DNA from: Methanolobus psychrotolerans
GTDB taxonomy: Archaea; Halobacteriota; Methanosarcinia; Methanosarcinales; Methanosarcinaceae
Reading direction: 5' to 3'
Length of the DNA stretch: 64,000 nucleotides
Assembly (NCBI RefSeq): GCF_002243045.1
Contig: NZ_MBKP01000004.1
Location: 161,738-225,737, forward strand
Shown in pieces: positions 1-9,344 of this stretch (positions are counted from its first letter, which is position 1; each line of letters begins with the position of its first letter). The translations under genes were made by a program, and so were the position numbers. The notes beneath the pieces were generated by a model, which saw nothing but the letters and a program-made list of their open reading frames with translations, made no database searches and was not told the DNA's origin.

Positions 1-733
1 ACTGCTTTTTGTATGTCTTCATCCAGTCCCACGCAGATGCCATGTTGTGGTATCCACCACCGACAGGGAGTCCGAGGTGGCCCTTGATTGCAACTACTGC
101 TCTCATGGATGCACCGGAGCCAGCGCCCAGTGGAGTTGCTGCTACGTCGATCAATGGCTTTGTGATACCACATTCCTTTGCGATCTCAAGCATACCTTTT
201 TCCTGTCCGGTCCCGCCGCTCTCGAGGATTTCCAGTTTTCCTTTTACACTTGGGTCTGTTGCATTGAATGCAAGGACAATTGAACAGTTAATGTCACTGT
301 TTCTAATTGCCTCGATCTCATCTGCGTGGACACTTGCGTTGATGGAGTTGTAGATTGCCCTGTCAGCTACGCCGATCTCTGTGACGTATTCTGCTGCAGC
401 TGCACGAACTTCACCGGCAGATGAGTCAATGAGGAATGGCGTCTTGTCATCAAGCTCGACAAACCAGTCAATGTACTTCTTTATCGCTTCAGGTGTTTCA
501 CCTACAATCTGGTTTACATATGGGTTGCCTGTAATTTCTCCCATATCTACAATGCCTTGCCAGAGCTTATTTGCCGCTTCCCTGTCGAAAATTCCCTTGT
601 CCTCATCAGTCACGATCTTGTGCCTGTTATAGAACATTGTTCCCACAAGTACTGTTGGGTATTCACCTGGCTGGCCACCGAACTTTACTCCGCCGACCTC
701 GAATACTTCTTGTTTCTTGTCAAATTTGAACAT
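1..733 (-). CDS. mtrH: Tetrahydromethanopterin S-methyltransferase subunit H (partial, C-terminus outside window)
   Basis: MtrH is the peripheral catalytic subunit that moves the methyl group between methyl-tetrahydrosarcinapterin and the MtrA-bound corrinoid. The reading frame starts at the ATG at 733 and is still open at base 1, giving about 244 of the roughly 310 residues expected. The N-terminus reads MFKFDKKQEVFEVGGVKFGG, and a TIM-barrel methyltransferase fold is expected from the family. It is the last gene of the run E-D-C-B-A-F-G-H, with an 18-nt gap after mtrG, the loosest junction in the operon. Identification is secure from sequence and context. Confidence 0.96.
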   Translation of the reverse strand, partial: MFKFDKKQEVFEVGGVKFGGQPGEYPTVLVGTMFYNRHKIVTDEDKGIFDREAANKLWQGIVDMGEITGNPYVNQIVGETPEAIKKYIDWFVELDDKTPFLIDSSAGEVRAAAAEYVTEIGVADRAIYNSINASVHADEIEAIRNSDINCSIVLAFNATDPSVKGKLEILESGGTGQEKGMLEIAKECGITKPLIDVAATPLGAGSGASMRAVVAIKGHLGLPVGGGYHNMASAWDWMKTYKKQ

Positions 734-751
734 ATGAACAACCTCTTTATT

Positions 752-985
752 TTAAATACCGAGCATAGGCGCAAGGAACAGAACATATAGCAGGAATATT
801 ATTATTCCAACAACAGCTCCGTATAGTATTCCTATGTCTCTTCCTACTTTCTTTCCGATACGTTGTGCTACTTCACTGTTAACAAACTCGATCTTCTCAT
901 CTATCTTGTTGAGTTTCTCAAGTACTGCATTGAAGTCTTCCGGGTCTGTAACTACGCTTGGTACCTTGTCACTACTGTAAGCCAT
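752..985 (-). CDS. mtrG: Tetrahydromethanopterin S-methyltransferase subunit G
   Basis: Small 77-residue subunit of the membrane-bound Na+-pumping methyltransferase. The first 50 residues are polar and probably helical (FNAVLEKLNKIDEKIEFVNS), followed by a short GRDIG segment and one C-terminal membrane helix (about residues 53-75). This arrangement of a cytoplasmic helix with a membrane anchor is typical of MtrG. The start at 985 leaves a single base between it and the mtrF stop, so translation is probably coupled. Confidence 0.95.
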   Translation of the reverse strand: MAYSSDKVPSVVTDPEDFNAVLEKLNKIDEKIEFVNSEVAQRIGKKVGRDIGILYGAVVGIIIFLLYVLFLAPMLGI

Positions 986-986
986 T

Positions 987-1214
987 TTACATCACCTTCC
1001 AGATGAACATAGGTATTATGACTACCATTACCAACGCAAATACGAATCCTGCTATAAAACCGGTTATGCCTGTTGCAGATACTCCGGAATCGAGTTTCTG
1101 GTTCCTTGCAATGAGCTGAGCTCTGTAACGGATATCCTCAACTACGGCTTCAATGGGCCCCATCTGTGGGTTTATGACCATTGGTACGCCTTTTCCATAT
1201 TCTTCTTCTGCCAT
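987..1214 (-). CDS. mtrF: Tetrahydromethanopterin S-methyltransferase subunit F
   Basis: 75-residue subunit with one membrane helix at the C-terminus (about residues 50-72). MtrF resembles the N-terminal part of MtrA-type subunits and packs in the Mtr complex. The open frame could extend ten codons upstream to 1244, into mtrA, but I chose the ATG at 1214 ([20 protein letters not shown]). It begins one base after the mtrA stop, matching the one-base spacing of the neighbouring junctions, and agrees with the usual MtrF N-terminus. Confidence 0.94.
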   Translation of the reverse strand: MAEEEYGKGVPMVINPQMGPIEAVVEDIRYRAQLIARNQKLDSGVSATGITGFIAGFVFALVMVVIIPMFIWKVM

Positions 1215-1215
1215 G

Positions 1216-1944
1216 TCAGTTACCTCCGAACAGTAGCATTCCAAGCAGTGTTAGTGTGATTGCAAGGCCAATCATTGCGCCTTCTATCTTTCCTGCATGT
1301 ACGCCTGAGTGGAACTTGTTGAGGTTACCGATAACCATCATTTCTTTGTTGATGCCCAGTATCCTGCTTCTGATGGTTGCTATCTCAGCTGCCATTGGCT
1401 TAAGTCCGCCGGCCTCTTCGGTCTCGTCTTTGCTTCCTCCTCCTACTTCAAGCACCATTGGGTCTGCGTCGAAAGCTCCAGGGTCTTTTGATGAGTACTC
1501 TTTGATCTTTGCAACAATGGCATTCATATCCTCGGTACCGATGAAATCGATACATTCCACCTGCTGCTGGAATCTTTCTATTGCTTCCTGGGTCAGGTTC
1601 TCTACGTAAGGAATAGCACCACTGGCACCGACAATCCTGTTGTCCTTTACACCATTCTGGTGGATCTTGATGATTGCTTCCCCTGTAATATGACCCTTTA
1701 CTTCAGATCCTGTTACAATTAGGTATCTGATGTTTGGGTTTGATATTACGTGTGCAACCACTTTCTCAAGACCAAGATTCTCGGTCTTACATGGACCTGT
1801 TATACATGCACCTGCATCTAACTGAGGACCACTGGCAAGGTGTGAACCACATGTAGCAACTGCAACACAGTTCTTTATGTTGCCAACATCGTATTCACCT
1901 TTAAGGATTGGCCATCCCACGGCGGGTTCTCTTTTATCTGCCAT
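1216..1944 (-). CDS. mtrA: Tetrahydromethanopterin S-methyltransferase subunit A
   Basis: 242-residue corrinoid-carrying subunit. The cytoplasmic domain binds 5-hydroxybenzimidazolyl cobamide or a related corrinoid. His85 in the segment [10 protein letters not shown] corresponds to the axial His84 known from Methanothermobacter MtrA. One C-terminal membrane helix (about residues 217-240) anchors it. It receives the methyl group from MtrH and passes it to coenzyme M, or the reverse in methylotrophic growth, coupled to Na+ translocation. The gaps to mtrB and mtrF are one base each. Confidence 0.96.
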   Translation of the reverse strand: MADKREPAVGWPILKGEYDVGNIKNCVAVATCGSHLASGPQLDAGACITGPCKTENLGLEKVVAHVISNPNIRYLIVTGSEVKGHITGEAIIKIHQNGVKDNRIVGASGAIPYVENLTQEAIERFQQQVECIDFIGTEDMNAIVAKIKEYSSKDPGAFDADPMVLEVGGGSKDETEEAGGLKPMAAEIATIRSRILGINKEMMVIGNLNKFHSGVHAGKIEGAMIGLAITLTLLGMLLFGGN

Positions 1945-1945
1945 T

Positions 1946-2260
1946 TCACATCACTCCTAATGCGCTCATAACCAGGAGCATAAGTCCTGCAACTCCCAGT
2001 CCTACTACTACTCCGTAGAATGTGTTGCCGTAAAAGCCCGCGCTCATGGATGTATCCTCACGTCCCGGGAATGAATTGAGCAGTGCCCTGTCCGGTGAAA
2101 GGGAGTTTATAAGGTCATCTGCTATCTTGTCCAGTTCATCAAGCTGTGCCATTATAGGATCCATTGAATAAGCAATTATGTCCTCTCTTTCTGCTGCAAG
2201 AAGTGAGGTAAGTGGATCCAGTACAAGATGTACCTCCGGGGCTACGTGTACCATGCTCAT
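1946..2260 (-). CDS. mtrB: Tetrahydromethanopterin S-methyltransferase subunit B
   Basis: 104 residues: a polar N-terminal part with a [15 protein letters not shown] helix, then one membrane helix near the C-terminus (about residues 80-102). Its start overlaps the mtrC stop by 4 nt. Length, single membrane helix and position between mtrC and mtrA all fit MtrB. Confidence 0.94.
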   Translation of the reverse strand: MSMVHVAPEVHLVLDPLTSLLAAEREDIIAYSMDPIMAQLDELDKIADDLINSLSPDRALLNSFPGREDTSMSAGFYGNTFYGVVVGLGVAGLMLLVMSALGVM

Positions 2261-3102
2261 TCTAATTCCTCCTTTGAGGGCAACATACCAGTGCCGACCA
2301 CATCGTATGCATCTCTCTTCACACGGTCATAGAATCCACTGAATCCTATATACCAGAGTGCAAGTCCTATGAGGATTGTAAGTGAACCTGATGCACCTTC
2401 GTTGATGCTTGCAACGATTCCAGCAATGATCATTGCTATTGCACCCTTTTCCAATGCAAGCATAAGTGTCCTGTCCTGTTTCTCGTCAGGTCCCAGGTTT
2501 GCATTGAATGGGTGAAGGATGGCAAGTCCGCCTGCTATGAAGATGACTGCTATATATCCTGTTGTCATGACTCCACTGGCAACTCCCTGTGAGATTATCA
2601 TTCCGTTGGCTATCTCGTCAAAGAACACGAATGTGCCCATCATAGAAGTACTGAGGCCAACAATCGTTATGGCACCTGCACCTGCAATCTCTATCATGGA
2701 CTGTACCATTATCGGTATGCCCATGTTGAGTACCTTGTTCGCAAGAACTCCTACTACAAGTCCTATCAGGGACGCAAAGACGAGTGCGACAACAGGTCCG
2801 GCTATCCCGCCAACGGCAAGCCCGAATGTGGTAGCGATTACACCTATTCCAAGGGCAAGCATACCAATCGAAGGTACACCGGTACCTAATCCGTAGTTTG
2901 CAACCCTTCTGACTGCTGCAGCACCCCATATGATGCCGCATATAGCTCCAAGGGCACCCAGGAATGACATGTATGGACCTACCATGTCAACAAGGAAGTA
3001 AGCTGCGTATATTCCTACAAGTCCTCCTATTACTCCGAAGGCTATTATATTGTTCTGTGGAATTGCCTCGTGGGCTCCTCCTCCTCCTCCGCCTGCAGAC
3101 AT
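2257..3102 (-). CDS. mtrC: Tetrahydromethanopterin S-methyltransferase subunit C
   Basis: Polytopic membrane subunit of 281 residues with about seven to eight hydrophobic helices. With MtrD and MtrE it forms the membrane part thought to carry Na+. I took the ATG at 3102 ([18 protein letters not shown]) rather than the upstream in-frame start at 3117, because this leaves the one-base gap to mtrD seen at other junctions of the operon. The Gly6 run near the N-terminus is unusual but intact in frame. Confidence 0.94.
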   Translation of the reverse strand: MSAGGGGGGAHEAIPQNNIIAFGVIGGLVGIYAAYFLVDMVGPYMSFLGALGAICGIIWGAAAVRRVANYGLGTGVPSIGMLALGIGVIATTFGLAVGGIAGPVVALVFASLIGLVVGVLANKVLNMGIPIMVQSMIEIAGAGAITIVGLSTSMMGTFVFFDEIANGMIISQGVASGVMTTGYIAVIFIAGGLAILHPFNANLGPDEKQDRTLMLALEKGAIAMIIAGIVASINEGASGSLTILIGLALWYIGFSGFYDRVKRDAYDVVGTGMLPSKEELE

Positions 3103-3103
3103 C

Positions 3104-3823
3104 TTACATACCTCCAATGGCTACTACACCCATGATGGCAGCTAAGAATGTTGCGACGAGGGATGCGAACACAGCTTTTGGAAATCTCTTGAACTTAGGG
3201 TCATGGAATCCTTCAATGGTTCCTCCTATATTATATGAGGGTATGACCGCATTAACGAAGAAAAGTCCGATTGCGAAAATGCTTGCTATTCCTATAAAGT
3301 CTGCTTCAGGAAGTCCGTTCTCAATGCTCAGAAGATAGAAGTATATCATAGATCCTCCCAATCCTCCAAGTCCGGCACCGATAACTCCACTTATAAATGA
3401 TGCGGTGGGTATTCCGTGTCCTTCTGTACCCTGTGATACGTAGAGATCCTGTCTGTCCTTGGTTATTGGGTCATACTTGACCTTTGCAGATGCAGGTGGG
3501 CAACCTACTCCATAAACATACAGCCATTGTCCGACCAGCATTGTTACTGCTATCATTATCATGGCACCAACGGTTCCAGATGCGACAACCAGTCCCATGC
3601 TGTCGGTGGCATTCATCATGAACCCTGCTGTCACAAGACCGGTTAGGCCTGCTCCTGCAGCGAGTTGAACTGTACCTGTACCGACACCAGTGGCCTGTGC
3701 CATAGCAGCAGGGGCTCCCCCAACAGGTACTAAATGGACGCCCAATGAAATAAGTACACCACCGAAGGTTATCATAAGTATATTAAGAAAATCATCTGCT
3801 ATTATTCCTACAATATCTATCAA
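3104..3823 (-). CDS. mtrD: Tetrahydromethanopterin S-methyltransferase subunit D
   Basis: 239-residue polytopic membrane protein with about six helices. It carries the charged segment GCPPASAKVKYDPITKDRQD and ends in hydrophobic helices, as in MtrD. Its ATG overlaps the mtrE stop by 4 nt. Together with MtrC and MtrE it is expected to form the Na+-translocating membrane module. Confidence 0.95.
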   Translation of the reverse strand: MIDIVGIIADDFLNILMITFGGVLISLGVHLVPVGGAPAAMAQATGVGTGTVQLAAGAGLTGLVTAGFMMNATDSMGLVVASGTVGAMIMIAVTMLVGQWLYVYGVGCPPASAKVKYDPITKDRQDLYVSQGTEGHGIPTASFISGVIGAGLGGLGGSMIYFYLLSIENGLPEADFIGIASIFAIGLFFVNAVIPSYNIGGTIEGFHDPKFKRFPKAVFASLVATFLAAIMGVVAIGGM

Positions 3824-4728
3824 GCTGCCACCTCTTCTTCATCACTTTTGTAGGGGCCGAATGCATTCCTGGCATCCACTTCGATCTTCCTGTTCCACAT
3901 CACCATCAACAGTACCATAGCAACTCCTGCTATGATGGATTCCCATCCCATGACTTCACTGATGGAAGGGTCGAATACTACAGTTATCCATCCGCTGAGG
4001 AACACCACCATACCAAAGGCGATTCCGGTTGCAGGTCCACCGAACTTTGCACAGAACCATGAGTTGTCGATACCATTTCTCAGACCGGATTCTGCTTTTC
4101 TCACGATATTACCGGAGTTTGCAGCGTTAAGACCTGATCCGAACTCGACATTCTGGAATTCACGCTCTGCACCGTAGTGTACGTCACCGGTTGATGAACC
4201 GATAGCTCCAACCGCGATTCCCCAAATGAATGCCAGAAGTGGCAGTGAGAACGGATGTGCCATTACAGCTACCATAAGATATGATACCACAAGAATACAG
4301 AATGTTGTGATAAAGGCATATCCCATAATTACGGGTGTGTGACTTCTAATCAAATCAAGATAAATTGGTTGTTTAAAACGTTTCTGACTTGCTGATCTGC
4401 CGAAGTATGATGTTACTGAGTAGGTACCATGCACTGCCGCAGCGACTATTGATCCAATGATCAATGCCAGAATTGGGGATGCACCGGTGGTCATCAGAAC
4501 GGATGCGGTTGTTCCACCAATTGCACACATAAGTGCGTTGGATGGTGGTTCTCCAGAAACAGCTTTATTATAGATCCTGTGTGGATACATCATCTGGGGC
4601 GCTAACTGCACTTGGGAGTTTGGGTTACTCTGGGACCCAACATCTGATTCAAGGTCTTCAGAGGCACCTGCAATAGTTGCGGCGGCTCCCATTAGTGCCA
4701 GCACGCCCATACTTGTGAGCGGTTCCAT
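3820..4728 (-). CDS. mtrE: Tetrahydromethanopterin S-methyltransferase subunit E
   Basis: First gene of the operon; 302 residues with about six membrane helices and the conserved loop TGDVHYGAEREFQNVEFGSG. MtrE is the large membrane subunit implicated in Na+ translocation. A clear ribosome binding site (AGGAGG, about 4737-4742 read on the minus strand) precedes the ATG at 4728. The acidic C-terminus (KSDEEEVAA) is typical. Confidence 0.96.
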   Translation of the reverse strand: MEPLTSMGVLALMGAAATIAGASEDLESDVGSQSNPNSQVQLAPQMMYPHRIYNKAVSGEPPSNALMCAIGGTTASVLMTTGASPILALIIGSIVAAAVHGTYSVTSYFGRSASQKRFKQPIYLDLIRSHTPVIMGYAFITTFCILVVSYLMVAVMAHPFSLPLLAFIWGIAVGAIGSSTGDVHYGAEREFQNVEFGSGLNAANSGNIVRKAESGLRNGIDNSWFCAKFGGPATGIAFGMVVFLSGWITVVFDPSISEVMGWESIIAGVAMVLLMVMWNRKIEVDARNAFGPYKSDEEEVAA

Positions 4729-4982
4729 TCACATTTCCTCCTTTTATGTTATATATTAATATTAGCGTAAATCGTGCCAAAATTACAATAATTGTTTTTT
4801 TTTTAAATTTTATTATAATTACTATGGCGTAGACTAACGTCAGGTGGTTTGCATTATATTAAATACTTCTTAAACCTTTCGAATGGATTCACTTAAAAAG
4901 GGCATCTTTCAGGCAAATGGATAGGAAACTATTTCAAGAGCCGAAAACAGTGAAAATATATATTTAAGGATATGAGTGCAAT
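4729..4982 (-). promoter_or_regulatory. mtr operon promoter and leader region
   Basis: 254 bp without a gene upstream of mtrE. On the minus strand an AT-rich ATTTAATATAAT box lies at about 4853-4864, preceded by a purine-rich BRE-like stretch. Initiation would fall near 4830, leaving a leader of about 100 nt. A run of ten T (plus strand, about 4795-4804) lies inside that leader. The TATA assignment is by eye. Confidence 0.5.
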
Positions 4983-5375
4983 TTACTTTTCTTCCCGACG
5001 GATAAAGTTAAGTATATATATATCCGGTCTTGGCTTTTTGCCAGTTCCCCGGGCAAAATCCATGTAACATCTGTTGCAAAGTATCCGGCTGTTAAGCGAA
5101 GCTATTTCTGCCGTGCCCGGCACAAGCCTGGCAAAAAGAAAAGAAGGTTCTATCTCAAGATATTCTGATGTCTTTTTGAGATACTCTTTAATATGTTCCT
5201 CAAAGATCTCAAGGTCATCGTATTGCAGTCCCCTGGTGTTTATAGTGGCTCCTTTGCATCCGCAAGGAAGGGCAAACACATCCATCTCTATAAGGAATAC
5301 CGGTTTTAACAGCAGGTTCCTCAGTTTGATCTCCAGCTCGCTGCGGTTCTTTGATAATGTATCTGTTATTGTCAT
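4983..5375 (-). CDS. Conserved protein of unknown function with paired cysteines
   Basis: 130 residues, which I cannot assign to a named family. Visible features are a CGCKG segment near residue 39, a charged helical middle (IFEEHIKEYLKKTSEYLE), and a late CNRCYMDFARGTG motif that could bind a metal or Fe-S centre. The ATG at 5375 overlaps the TAA of the upstream U32-like gene by one base and has a strong AGGAGG site, so I prefer it to an in-frame start 15 codons earlier. Tight coupling suggests it works with the U32-like protein. Confidence 0.75.
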   Translation of the reverse strand: MTITDTLSKNRSELEIKLRNLLLKPVFLIEMDVFALPCGCKGATINTRGLQYDDLEIFEEHIKEYLKKTSEYLEIEPSFLFARLVPGTAEIASLNSRILCNRCYMDFARGTGKKPRPDIYILNFIRREEK

Positions 5376-6406
5376 TATTGACCTCCTTCTTCTTTCAGGG
5401 GCCTGAGCACATTTTCGCAACCTTCGGTGGAATAGACTTTTATTATCTTTTCTGCCAGTTTCTTACAGTATCCGCATTTGTTGCAGACTTTTCTGCATTG
5501 CTTCCACTGGAATATTGCTCCTTCCAGTTCTTTGTTGGGTATATAAAAAAGGTCTTTCAGGTCTTTTGGGCAATCAAGCAGGTCCATAAGGTTGCCGTCA
5601 TATGATTCGCTTGAATAAGCCTGTACGTTGTTGAGTATCCAGTTGGGGAAGTGCGTCCTGCCACCTATTTTGAATATGTCTGTTATATGTTTGTATTCCC
5701 TGAGGTCTTCCGGCCTTATCCATGGGGATTTGATAAGTTGCTGCGGATCATTTATCCTGAGTGAAAGGCATTTGTAATAATAATAGTCATCAAGCACATT
5801 TAATTTTGGTCCCGGTCCATTAGCATGGGAGAAGAAATTAAAGTGTGCATATCTGAAAGGACATTGGTATAAGCATCCTTCATTTACCAGGAGTTTCAGG
5901 TCACAGGACACTGCATCCCTAATGGCTTCAAGTTTATCAAAATCCCGGTTAATGACCGGATCTATAACAATAGTATCTGCCCCGAGTTCTTCATAGAACT
6001 CTGCCTTTTGCGGTGAGTCCACAAAAGAAAGTACTGATACCACGACTTCCATATCATAATCCTTTGCCAGCATTTCAACAAAGTATGGCTCAGCAACAGT
6101 TATAGAATCGATTCCTATTTTATTGAGTTGATTAAAATACCAGTTGATCCTGTTGTATCCTTCAGGGGTGAGATGTTGTCCGCCCATGCATGAACTGTTA
6201 AGGACTATCTCCATCTTAACTCCCTTTTCGTGGGCATATATGGTTTGCTCAGCTATCTCTTCAAGTCCCGGTGCGCTGAGATTAGTTCTTCCGGTACCTA
6301 CATAATCAGGAGTACCTGCCATGTAAATCCCATATATGTCATTGGAGCTGGTGAGCAGTTCTTCAAGTCCCTCAAGATGTCCCACATGGGGCACATACAG
6401 TTTCAT
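5375..6406 (-). CDS. U32-family peptidase-like protein with C-terminal cysteine cluster
   Basis: 343 residues resembling the U32 family (YhbU/UbiU-type). Features in order: an N-terminal barrel strand MKLYVPHVGHLEGLEELL, the ELGADTIVIDP segment, the conserved NEGCLYQCPFRYAHFNF cysteine region near residue 180, and a C-terminal cluster CRKVCNKCGYCKKLAEKI. Bacterial U32 relatives carry a 4Fe-4S centre and act in tRNA or ubiquinone hydroxylation; the cysteines here allow a similar cluster. Substrate unknown. It shares an 87-bp divergent promoter region with the gene at 6494. Confidence 0.8.
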   Translation of the reverse strand: MKLYVPHVGHLEGLEELLTSSNDIYGIYMAGTPDYVGTGRTNLSAPGLEEIAEQTIYAHEKGVKMEIVLNSSCMGGQHLTPEGYNRINWYFNQLNKIGIDSITVAEPYFVEMLAKDYDMEVVVSVLSFVDSPQKAEFYEELGADTIVIDPVINRDFDKLEAIRDAVSCDLKLLVNEGCLYQCPFRYAHFNFFSHANGPGPKLNVLDDYYYYKCLSLRINDPQQLIKSPWIRPEDLREYKHITDIFKIGGRTHFPNWILNNVQAYSSESYDGNLMDLLDCPKDLKDLFYIPNKELEGAIFQWKQCRKVCNKCGYCKKLAEKIIKVYSTEGCENVLRPLKEEGGQ

Positions 6407-6493
6407 TGTTTGGTGGTACTCTTTAATTTAGATAAGTATTTTGGTACTGGAATAAGCACAAATCTTATCAATTGCCACCATATCCAGTTATTC

Positions 6494-7306
6494 ATGATAC
6501 TAGGTGCTTCGTCCTTTACAGGCAAATTTTCCGATATAGCTTCAGAATTGCAATCAGTCGAACTTTACATGCCAAAACTTAACGTATATAAGGATTCCAT
6601 ATTGCAGAAAGACATCCTTGGTTCAATACTTGATGAGCTTTCAGTATTTGATATGAGGACCTCAGTGCATGCTCCTTATTTTGCTGATGTGCCTACTTAT
6701 CCTAAAGATGTGGTTGTTGACACAGCCAACATGGGTGAAACGGAGTTCCGCCTTATCAGGGAATCAATAGATATTGCCGCAAGGCTTGGTTCTGGGACTG
6801 TGGTTCTGCACCCCGGGCGATTTGACACTGACCATGAAGCCTGTTTTAACAAAATGATCTCCAACCTAAAAATCCTTGCAGCCTATGCGCAGGACTGCGG
6901 GGTGATGCTGGGGCTTGAGAATAAGGAAGGTACTTCGACTGGTAATATGTGTTGTAGCGCAGAGGAACTTGTGCGGGCCGTGACAGAAGTTAATTCCGAT
7001 AATCTTGGGGCGACCTTTGATATTGGTCACGCGAACCTTACATGTGGTGGTGACCAGGTAAAACTTCATGAATTCGCAAAGGCAATCGCTCTTTATGTGG
7101 TTCATGTGCACGTCCACGACAATAACGGGGTCTGGACAGACCAATATGATGGAGATGAACATCTTGCACCCGGGGCGGGAACTATTGACTACACTGCCCT
7201 GAAAGAATTGAAAGGGTACCAGGGAATTTATAATATGGAGTTGTTCTCCATGGAAGATGTCCGTATGGGCAAGGAAACGATAAAAAAGTGCCTGGAAAAT
7301 CTGTAA
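6494..7306 (+). CDS. Xylose isomerase-like TIM-barrel protein (endonuclease IV/sugar epimerase superfamily)
   Basis: 270 residues of the AP endonuclease 2 / sugar phosphate isomerase fold. Candidate metal ligands are in HAPYFAD (near 57), VVLHPGRFDTDHEAC (near 100), LGLENKEG (Glu), FDIGHANL and VVHVHVHDNNG, which together match the metal-binding strands of the family. The start is the ATG at 6494; the open frame runs further upstream but that part would overlap the divergent promoter and lacks the barrel's first strand. The true substrate cannot be read from sequence. Confidence 0.85.
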   Translation: MILGASSFTGKFSDIASELQSVELYMPKLNVYKDSILQKDILGSILDELSVFDMRTSVHAPYFADVPTYPKDVVVDTANMGETEFRLIRESIDIAARLGSGTVVLHPGRFDTDHEACFNKMISNLKILAAYAQDCGVMLGLENKEGTSTGNMCCSAEELVRAVTEVNSDNLGATFDIGHANLTCGGDQVKLHEFAKAIALYVVHVHVHDNNGVWTDQYDGDEHLAPGAGTIDYTALKELKGYQGIYNMELFSMEDVRMGKETIKKCLENL

Positions 7307-7352
7307 TGCACATTTTGAAAGCCAGCGTTTGTTTCCAGTTCTGGCTTGTTTC

Positions 7353-7763
7353 TTAAATGTTGTAATTAGGCGGTACAACCAGGACAAGTACGTCCGATAT
7401 CTGGAGCACTTTCTCAGTGACAGACCCTACCAGTTTTTTCAGGCCATTCTTGCCCTGTGTGCCCATGATTATTCGATCAACACTCATGTCCCTGGCAATC
7501 TCAACTATCTTCTCGGGGGCACTGCCGTCTTCTATCAGGGTTTCGATCCTTTCCATGGAGCATCCTGATTCAATGAGTATATCCGCAATCATCGAAATGA
7601 CATTCTCTGCTCCTTCCTTCTGCCATGTCTTCCTGGAGAAACCCTTGTCGGGAACAACGTGGAGAACAATCAACTTGTAATCATGTTTTAAAGCTATTCT
7701 GGCTGCTACTCTAGCGGCATTTGATGAATATATTGAACCATCTGTGGGGATGAGTATTTTCAT
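7353..7763 (-). CDS. Universal stress protein, UspA family
   Basis: 136 residues. It begins MKILIPTDGSIYSSNAARVA, has the usual Rossmann-like pattern, and carries the ATP-binding GTQGKNGLKKLVGSVTEKVL motif (G-x2-G-x9-G-S/T type), so it is probably of the nucleotide-binding UspA class. It converges with the barrel gene, with 46 bp between stop codons. An AT-rich box about 30 nt upstream suggests a short or absent leader. Confidence 0.92.
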   Translation of the reverse strand: MKILIPTDGSIYSSNAARVAARIALKHDYKLIVLHVVPDKGFSRKTWQKEGAENVISMIADILIESGCSMERIETLIEDGSAPEKIVEIARDMSVDRIIMGTQGKNGLKKLVGSVTEKVLQISDVLVLVVPPNYNI

Positions 7764-7871
7764 TCAATTTATGAATTGTGTAAGTTATTATTAAATATGT
7801 TGGATTCTCTAATGTGTAATACAATGGCTGCAATACTTCGTGCATGTCATTCTAATGATGGGTGAATGGCA

Positions 7872-8339
7872 ATGAACAAATACCGTAAATTCAAGAAAAT
7901 GGATAACAAAAGTTATTCCGATGTAACTCGTTTTTTGAAAGAGACAACACATCTTACTGCAAGAGAATGGGTTATCTCCCGGATGTGTGCAGATTTTAAG
8001 AATCTTTCCAACCAGTCTGAAATGACTTGGATAGGTGAGAACCTGCCGGAACTTGTTCCTTTCATGGATGAGACTTACTCACGGCAGGAAGTCTCAAATG
8101 CAAGAGCATCTTTCAAGAAAAAAGTCCAGCGCAGTGGCACTACTTTTTTTTATGCCTACTATGCAGGTCTGATCACACAGGAAGAAATGATCGCCATCAT
8201 TCACCAGATGGTGACAGATATCAAAAAACTGATGGACACAGAAGGCAGTGAGGTTCCCCAGGAGCATGCCACAGAGGTCCAGTTGCTCATTGCCGAGGTA
8301 TTGAGAAAAATAAATGAATCACTGGATGAAGAGTATTAA
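7872..8339 (+). CDS. Conserved archaeal protein, DUF5806-like
   Basis: 155 residues, beginning MNKYRKFKKMDNKSYSDVTR and containing TAREWVISRMCADFK and WIGENLPELVPFMDETYS. This resembles an archaeal family I recall as DUF5806; function unknown. The upstream GGGTGA (7860-7865) is spaced correctly for the ATG at 7872 but abuts the ATG at 7866, so 7872 is the better start. Mostly helical, with an acidic C-terminus and no membrane segment. Confidence 0.75.
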   Translation: MNKYRKFKKMDNKSYSDVTRFLKETTHLTAREWVISRMCADFKNLSNQSEMTWIGENLPELVPFMDETYSRQEVSNARASFKKKVQRSGTTFFYAYYAGLITQEEMIAIIHQMVTDIKKLMDTEGSEVPQEHATEVQLLIAEVLRKINESLDEEY

Positions 8340-8342
8340 GTA

Positions 8343-8657
8343 TCAGCACTCTTCCAGCCCGTGCCTTTTACAATAGTTCAGATATCCCCGCAGCATTCTC
8401 ATCTCTACCTGCCTGATATATCTCATCTGCACTCTGGATACGTGCAGTGTGTTGTTTCCAATTTTCATCTTTATATCGGAATCCTTAGGTACACTCATTT
8501 CCACAGGAACAATGGCAGGCCCTCCGCAGGTGGTGCACAGTCGATAGTCTTTTTTTGATTTGAGGATAAAATCTTTAACTTCATTTTCTATCTTTATTTC
8601 GCATGGAATGTCTATCATGGGTACAAGGCAGTATTCTGCATACTTAAGCTTTATCAT
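8343..8657 (-). CDS. Conserved hypothetical protein, methanogen type
   Basis: 104 residues with a CTTCGGPAIVPVEMSVPKDS segment (a CxxC pair) and a basic C-terminal helix ending YCKRHGLEEC. The pairs could form a zinc site (C-x2-C ... C ... H/C). It converges with the previous gene, with three bases between the stop codons. I do not recognise the family; coding potential is supported by a full-length frame with normal composition. Confidence 0.7.
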   Translation of the reverse strand: MIKLKYAEYCLVPMIDIPCEIKIENEVKDFILKSKKDYRLCTTCGGPAIVPVEMSVPKDSDIKMKIGNNTLHVSRVQMRYIRQVEMRMLRGYLNYCKRHGLEEC

Positions 8658-8722
8658 GGTCTGCCTGTTAATCGTTGATTTTCAGGGCAAATTTAAATTG
8701 AATGAGTTGTATTGGTTAACCC

Positions 8723-9016
8723 ATGTTGATGAAAGACAGGGGTAAACTGGTCATATGGCCTGCGTACATCGATAAAACAAAATCCAGAAGTGAAGGGCGT
8801 ATAATCTCCAGAAAGACTTCTGTGGAAGCCCCGACTCTCAATGAGATCAATCTTGCGGCACAAAAGCTGGGATTTAATCCGGAAGTTGAGGCAGACAAGG
8901 CTTATCCGCATAGCTGGTGGGAAACACGTGGCAGAGTACTTATCGATAATACTGCCCCAAAGACTCATCTTGCCAGAAGGATATGCGCCGCTATCAAAGA
9001 TATGCGCTCAAGATAG
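8723..9016 (+). CDS. srp19: Signal recognition particle 19 kDa protein
   Basis: 97 residues. The N-terminal KLVIWPAYIDKTKSRSEGR and the downstream PHSWWETRGRVLID are hallmarks of SRP19, which binds helices 6 and 8 of 7S RNA and prepares it for SRP54. An AT-rich box (about 8690-8699) centred some 28 nt before the ATG suggests leaderless transcription; the ATG at 8729 is an alternative start. Confidence 0.93.
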   Translation: MLMKDRGKLVIWPAYIDKTKSRSEGRIISRKTSVEAPTLNEINLAAQKLGFNPEVEADKAYPHSWWETRGRVLIDNTAPKTHLARRICAAIKDMRSR

Positions 9017-9056
9017 TCTTTATTATTTTATTTATAAAAAAAATCAAATATGTGGC

Positions 9057-9236
9057 TTATGCTATTGGCCACCTTCCAAAATTTGCCTCAAGTATAAGGA
9101 TAGCAAGTCCGATAACCACACCGACAATAACTACAGTTTTTGGGTCTATGTGTATTGCTTTTTTGTCGGCTTCGTAATAGCGCATAAGGCCGGCAGATGA
9201 CATCAAGCCGCTACCGCTGGATTTTTTCTGTGACAT
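9057..9236 (-). CDS. secG: Preprotein translocase subunit SecG (Sec61-beta homologue)
   Basis: 59 residues, starting at the ATG at 9236. The protein begins MSQKKSSGSGLMSSAGLMRY, continues YEADKKAIHIDPKTVVI, then has one membrane helix and ends NFGRWPIA. This is the archaeal Sec61-beta layout: a Ser/Gly-rich cytosolic tail, an AGL-RYYE-type motif and a single tail anchor. It is the small peripheral subunit of the SecYE translocon. It converges with srp19, 40 bp away, a pairing of two protein-targeting genes. Confidence 0.93.
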   Translation of the reverse strand: MSQKKSSGSGLMSSAGLMRYYEADKKAIHIDPKTVVIVGVVIGLAILILEANFGRWPIA

Positions 9237-9344
9237 TGTATCTCCTTATTTAATGTTTATAATTAGTACTTATTAACCTGATATATTGGTTATTATTAAT
9301 TTATTTGTCCCTTCATGTCTTTCATGATTTAAAAGGATACTCAT